A stretch of DNA of 64,000 nucleotides from Oscillatoriales cyanobacterium USR001 (lineage in GTDB: Bacteria; Cyanobacteriota; Cyanobacteriia; Cyanobacteriales; Microcoleaceae): NCBI GenBank assembly GCA_001698425.1, contig MBRE01000037.1, forward strand, positions 46,928 through 110,927, written 5' to 3'. Below are positions 60,321-64,000 of this stretch, piece by piece. The first letter of the stretch is position 1. Each line of letters begins with the position of its first letter. The translations under genes were made by a program, and so were the position numbers. Under the pieces are notes generated by a model. It did not search any database, was not told where the DNA came from, and was given only the letters and a program-made list of their open reading frames with translations.

Positions 60321-63300
60321 ATGCTCAAAAACAATTCCCCAATGTATCTGCCAACCTTAGAACAAGTGATCGATCGCTCCCCCCCAATGGTTACACCAGA
60401 TACTTCATTAATAGAAGTAGTAACACTAATGGGTCAGAGCCGTAGTAGTTGTCCTTTGGAGCAAGCGGTAGAAACAACCATGAACAGCAAAACTGGTTTA
60501 ATATATTCTCCCGATTTAGGACCTCCTTTGATTGGGCAATTCAAGGCTAGTTGTGTTTTTGTGATGGAAAAAACCTCGCCAGGAGCTTCTGGATATTCGC
60601 GATTAAAAGGAATTTTTACCGAAAGGGATATCGTTCAAATGATTGCTAGGGGTCAAAATTTAACAGGAGCTACTGTTGCTGAAGTGATGAGCCAACCAGT
60701 TATCACTCTCACAGCGTCTAAAGCTCAAGATGTTTTTACTGCCTTAATCTTGCTGCGCCAACATCAAATTCGCCACCTGCCAATACTGGATATTAACGGT
60801 CAATTAATTGGAGTTGTCACGCCTGAAAGCATCCGCAAAGCGATGTTGCAACCAGCAAATATTCTCAAGATGCGAACCGTTGCAGAAGTGATGGCATCGG
60901 ATGTGATTCAAGCACCCGCTAACGCTTCGGTGCTGGCTTTAGCGAAATTAATGGCAGAAAACCATGTTAGTTGTGTAGTAATTGTCAAAGAGGAGAAACC
61001 GGGGGAGCCAGAAAAATTGGCTCGATCTCCTGAGCCAATTGGGATGGTGACAGAGCGGGATATTGTACAGTTTCAAGCTTTAGAATTAGATTTGTCTCAG
61101 ATTGAAGCGGCTATGGTGATGAGTACGCCGCTATTTTCCCTTAGTCCAAATGATTCGCTTTGGGTGGCTCATCAAGAAATGCAGCAGCGTTATGTGCGGC
61201 GATTAGTGGTATCAGGTTCTCAAGGTGAGTTGCTGGGAATTCTTACTCAGACTAATTTATTACGAGTGCTCGATCCGATGGAAATGTCGGGGATTATTGA
61301 TGCTTTGCATTTGGCGGTGGAGGAAAGGACTAGCGAGCTAAAAAATGCGATCACATCTTTAAGTTTGGCGAATGTGCAGCTAGAAAGTGAAATGGCAATT
61401 CGATCGCGTGCTGAAGAGCAATTGCGTCTGTTGGAATCTTGTGTAGTTAGTGCTAATGATGCGATCGTGATTATGGATAAAGGATTTTTAGATCCCTCAG
61501 ATCCTAAGATTGTTTATATCAATGAGGCTTTTACGCTGATGACGGGCTATCTACCTAAAGAAATTATCGGTAAAACCCCTAATTGTCTGCGCGGTCCCGC
61601 TACCGATCCTACCCAAATTGCTAAAATTCGTAGAGCATTTGTCGAGCAAAAAGCGCTGCGAATTGAGTTGATTAATTATCGTCAAGATGGTTCGACTTAT
61701 TGGGTAGAACTTAATAGCGTTCCCATTACTAACGAACAGGGAATTTTAACTCATTGGGTGTCTATACAGCGCGATGTCACCGAGCGCAAACAGATGGAAC
61801 AGGCACTTTTTAAGGAAAAAGAATTGGCGCAAGTGACGCTGCAATCAATTGGCGATGGTGTAATTACTACTAATGCTGGGGATCTGATTTCTTCCTTGAA
61901 TCCAATGGCAGAAAAACTTACAGGTTGGTCAACAACTGAAGCGAAAGGTTTGCCCTTGTGTAAGGTGCTAAAAATTGTCAATGAAATTACTCGCGAACCG
62001 TTGGAAAATATTACTCAGATTGCTTTGTGGGAAGATCGAATAGTTGATGAAGCTAATAATGGGATTCTGATTGCACGTTCTGGAAGGGAGTTTGCGATCG
62101 ATCATTCGGTGGCTCCAATTCATGCTAGTGACGGTCAAATAATTGGGGCAGTTGTGGTGTTCCGAGATGTAACGCAAGTGCGGACTCAAGCCCGCCAATT
62201 ATCTTGGCAAGCAACTCACGATGCACTTACAGGCTTAGTCAATCGTCGGGAATTTGAGTATCAGTTAGAACAGGCGATTATGGCAGCTAAAAATCTGAAT
62301 GAACACCACATTTTGTTGTATTTGGATCTCGATCGATTTAAAATTGTTAATGATACTTGCGGTCATGGGGCTGGGGATGAATTGCTACGGCAAGTCAGCC
62401 AGCTTTTTAAGAGCAAAATTCGCAAAACTGATATGCTTGCCCGCCTGGGCGGAGATGAATTTGCGACACTACTTTACCATTGTCCTTTGGAATGCGGATT
62501 GCAGATTGCTGAGTCATTGTTGCGTTGCACTCAGACATTTCGGTTTGCTTGGGAAGGTAAAACTTTTTCTATTGGAGTGAGTATTGGTTTAGTAGTAGTT
62601 AATATTGATTCAACATCTACTTCTTGTGTTTTGACTGCGGCGGATATTGCTTGCTATGCGGCTAAAGATAAGGGACGAAATCGGGTGCAAGTTTATCAAG
62701 CAGGCGATCGCGAATTAGCTAGACAACGAGGCGAAACTCAGTGGGCTGTACAAATTAATCAAGCCTTAGAAGAGAATTGGTTTAGTCTTTACTCTCAGCC
62801 AATTATGTCTTTGAGTAATCCTAACGATCGTCATAAACACTGCGAAATTCTTTTGCGCCTTCGAGATCGATCGGGTCAGATTATCTCGCCGATGGCATTT
62901 ATTCCGGCGGCTGAACGTTACAATTTGATGCACGCGATCGATCGGTGGGTAATTAGCACTTTGTTTAGCTATTTGCACGCCGATCCTAATTTTAGACTCC
63001 AGACAAAAGAATGTTTAAATTCTCAGAAATGGATTAGGGAAGAAGAGACTGAAGAAGAAAATTCTTCTCTTAATCCTAGCCCCTATCCTAAGACCTCTTC
63101 TTCCGCCCTGCGTTGTCCAAATTTCCAATCCCTTTATACTGTTAACTTGTCGGGGGCTAGTATTAATGAAGATCGGTTTATTGATTTTCTTCACGAACAG
63201 TTTGCCGTATATATGGTTCCCCCAGATGCAATTTGTTTTGAAATTACTGAGACTTTAGCAATTGCTAATCTTGGCAAAGCAGTGAAGTTCATTGAAAAAC

Positions 63301-63680
63301 TTAAGGAGTTGGGCTGTTGGTTTGCTCTTGATGATTTTGGTAGTGGGATGTCTTCTTTTGCGTACTTAAAAAGTTTGCCTGTTGATTTCCTAAAGATAGA
63401 TGGCAATTTTGTCAAGAATATTGTGGAAAGTCAGATTGATTTAGCAATGGTGGAGGCGATTAATCGGATTGGTCATGTAATGGGGATTAAAACTATTGCT
63501 GAATATGTAGAAAATGAGGCGGTGATGGCAAAACTCAAGGAGCTTGGGGTAGATTACGCTCAGGGTTATTATTTGGGAATGCCTGAGCCTTTTAATTTGA
63601 TAGTTTCTCCTAGTGAGGGTGAAATTGTGGGGGAGTTTCCGGGGAGAGTTTTGACTTTTGAAGAGAAGTTGGCTTCTTAG
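60321..63680 (+). CDS. CBS-PAS-GGDEF-EAL c-di-GMP signalling protein
   Basis: 1119 residues. Two pairs of CBS domains (about 5-170 and 185-335; GIFTERDIVQMI, VAEVMSQPVITLTA, GMVTERDIVQFQ), a short coiled coil, PAS 1 (365-490), PAS 2 (495-620), GGDEF (625-790) and EAL (815-1105). GGDEF is intact (LGGDEF at about 709), with an RxxD inhibitory site (RKTD) five residues before it, so diguanylate cyclase activity with feedback is expected. EAL has EILLR, DDFGSG and KIDGNFV, so phosphodiesterase activity is possible. PAS 1 is LOV-like in length, but GKTPNCLRG lacks the reactive Cys at the right position. CBS pairs suggest adenine-nucleotide sensing. Confidence 0.92.
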   Translation: MLKNNSPMYLPTLEQVIDRSPPMVTPDTSLIEVVTLMGQSRSSCPLEQAVETTMNSKTGLIYSPDLGPPLIGQFKASCVFVMEKTSPGASGYSRLKGIFTERDIVQMIARGQNLTGATVAEVMSQPVITLTASKAQDVFTALILLRQHQIRHLPILDINGQLIGVVTPESIRKAMLQPANILKMRTVAEVMASDVIQAPANASVLALAKLMAENHVSCVVIVKEEKPGEPEKLARSPEPIGMVTERDIVQFQALELDLSQIEAAMVMSTPLFSLSPNDSLWVAHQEMQQRYVRRLVVSGSQGELLGILTQTNLLRVLDPMEMSGIIDALHLAVEERTSELKNAITSLSLANVQLESEMAIRSRAEEQLRLLESCVVSANDAIVIMDKGFLDPSDPKIVYINEAFTLMTGYLPKEIIGKTPNCLRGPATDPTQIAKIRRAFVEQKALRIELINYRQDGSTYWVELNSVPITNEQGILTHWVSIQRDVTERKQMEQALFKEKELAQVTLQSIGDGVITTNAGDLISSLNPMAEKLTGWSTTEAKGLPLCKVLKIVNEITREPLENITQIALWEDRIVDEANNGILIARSGREFAIDHSVAPIHASDGQIIGAVVVFRDVTQVRTQARQLSWQATHDALTGLVNRREFEYQLEQAIMAAKNLNEHHILLYLDLDRFKIVNDTCGHGAGDELLRQVSQLFKSKIRKTDMLARLGGDEFATLLYHCPLECGLQIAESLLRCTQTFRFAWEGKTFSIGVSIGLVVVNIDSTSTSCVLTAADIACYAAKDKGRNRVQVYQAGDRELARQRGETQWAVQINQALEENWFSLYSQPIMSLSNPNDRHKHCEILLRLRDRSGQIISPMAFIPAAERYNLMHAIDRWVISTLFSYLHADPNFRLQTKECLNSQKWIREEETEEENSSLNPSPYPKTSSSALRCPNFQSLYTVNLSGASINEDRFIDFLHEQFAVYMVPPDAICFEITETLAIANLGKAVKFIEKLKELGCWFALDDFGSGMSSFAYLKSLPVDFLKIDGNFVKNIVESQIDLAMVEAINRIGHVMGIKTIAEYVENEAVMAKLKELGVDYAQGYYLGMPEPFNLIVSPSEGEIVGEFPGRVLTFEEKLAS

Positions 63681-63690
63681 AAGAAGCCAG
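63671..63690 (+). terminator. Hairpin at the end of the GGDEF-EAL gene
   Basis: TGGCTTCTT and AAGAAGCCA form a perfect 9-bp stem with the stop codon in the loop region, followed by GTTT. Weak T-run, so only a possible terminator. Confidence 0.4.
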
Positions 63691-63719
63691 TTTAAGGCCT
63701 TAGCATTCCGGTAGATTAA

Positions 63720-63820
63720 GGAATAGAAATTAAATAATTAGCTTGTTTGTAGTAAGCGCAAAGAGCGCTCTTTGCGCTTACTACAAACCAAATCATCAAG
63801 TTATTTAATTTTCATTCCTA
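63720..63820. repeat. Full-length GTAGTAAGCGC palindromic element
   Basis: About 101 bp: AGGAATAGAAATTAAATAA at the left and TTATTTAATTTTCATTCCT at the right are imperfect inverse ends. The centre is a perfect 36-bp palindrome (63750-63785). This is the best reference copy in the window. Confidence 0.92.
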
Positions 63821-63833
63821 AGTGCAAATATTT

Positions 63834-63941
63834 TATACCAATTCTTGAAAGTATGACTACAGATAGTAAATATTCAACTTTTGACAAAAGTATAATACCG
63901 GAATTTATCTGTAGTCAGCATTTAGAGAATTGGTATTATAC
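63834..63941. repeat. Inverted-repeat element (TATACCAATTCT...AGAATTGGTATTATA)
   Basis: The ends are inverse copies: TATACCAATTCT and GACTACAGATA on the left, TATCTGTAGTC and AGAATTGGTATTATA on the right. Noncoding. A single arm (AGAATTGGTATTAG) also occurs near 25645. Confidence 0.7.
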
Positions 63942-64000
63942 CATTTCTCTAAATTAATGCTACAGTCTTCGGGGCGGGTTTTTGAAGATTTTGGCGAATT

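Noticed and set aside
61440..61790. Second LOV domain in the GGDEF-EAL protein
   Set aside because: The PAS has LOV-like length, but the motif is GKTPNCLRG and the Cys is not at the flavin-adduct position, so it is called an ordinary PAS.

Overview
The window looks like chromosome of a filamentous cyanobacterium. The octamer GCGATCGC (HIP1) recurs throughout. There is a carotenoid isomerase (crtH), a thylakoid PSI-accumulation-type thioredoxin-like protein, a DUF3285-type small membrane protein, and a FraC-like septal protein, which is known from filament-forming lineages. Heptanucleotide short tandem repeats and small palindromic elements are abundant, as in Nostocales and Oscillatoriales. 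I cannot name the genus.

Layout. 1-6700: end of a CheA-type hybrid kinase, cheB, a CheY-like regulator and a 1396-residue GAF/PAS/LOV histidine kinase. 6780-6850: tRNA-Gln. 7300-11420: two Ser/Thr kinase-GUN4 fusions and a kinase-less GUN4 relative. 11500-15700: accessory region with a DUF559 nuclease inside inverted repeats, small unknown genes, an aspartic-protease pair, an RTX protein and an Rpn-like nuclease. 16100-19480: ffh, rpsP, a KH-domain gene and phoH. 19480-22240: a possible ADP-ribosyltransferase-fold protein with an EF-G-domain-IV-like neighbour, a ChuX/HutX-like protein and two near-identical Uma2 nucleases. 22260-27000: four TerD-family genes around lysS. 27180-35600: an HtrA protease, an SLH protein, a glycosyltransferase-TPR protein, a degenerate metallo-beta-lactamase-fold protein, the trpG-dgkA-ybeY group, a thioredoxin-like PSI factor and a 2OG-Fe hydroxylase. 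35800-37400: decayed FecR and CHASE2 genes. 37600-39570: a large RTX protein. 40140-43900: a double-domain CobO, fraC, a TPR protein and a glycosyltransferase. 44160-47600: a membrane-anchored conserved protein, lepB, tRNA-Tyr, tRNA-Thr and a 2H phosphoesterase. 47690-52460: a TPR-CHAT protease and a two-TM CorA-like protein. 52530-59780: nnrED, accC, tRNA-Leu, yggT, upp and crtH. 60320-63680: a CBS-PAS-GGDEF-EAL regulator.

How the genes relate. The left end carries signalling (chemotaxis-type output, blue light, kinase-GUN4), and the right end carries a c-di-GMP enzyme. The middle mixes housekeeping clusters (SRP and ribosome, lysyl-tRNA synthetase, tryptophan/folate, lipid and rRNA maturation) with stress and conflict-type accessory genes. 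The most interesting candidate system is the TPR-CHAT caspase-like protease followed by a coiled-coil, C-terminally two-TM protein; the two genes are separated by a perfectly symmetrical 125-bp nested palindrome. A second candidate is the small ART-like/EF-G-IV-like pair. The clearest DNA-level signal is a family of palindromic elements with the core GTAGTAAGCGC...GCGCTTACTAC. They sit at gene ends and in two cases supply the stop codon. All function calls come from reading motifs by eye; no database search was run.
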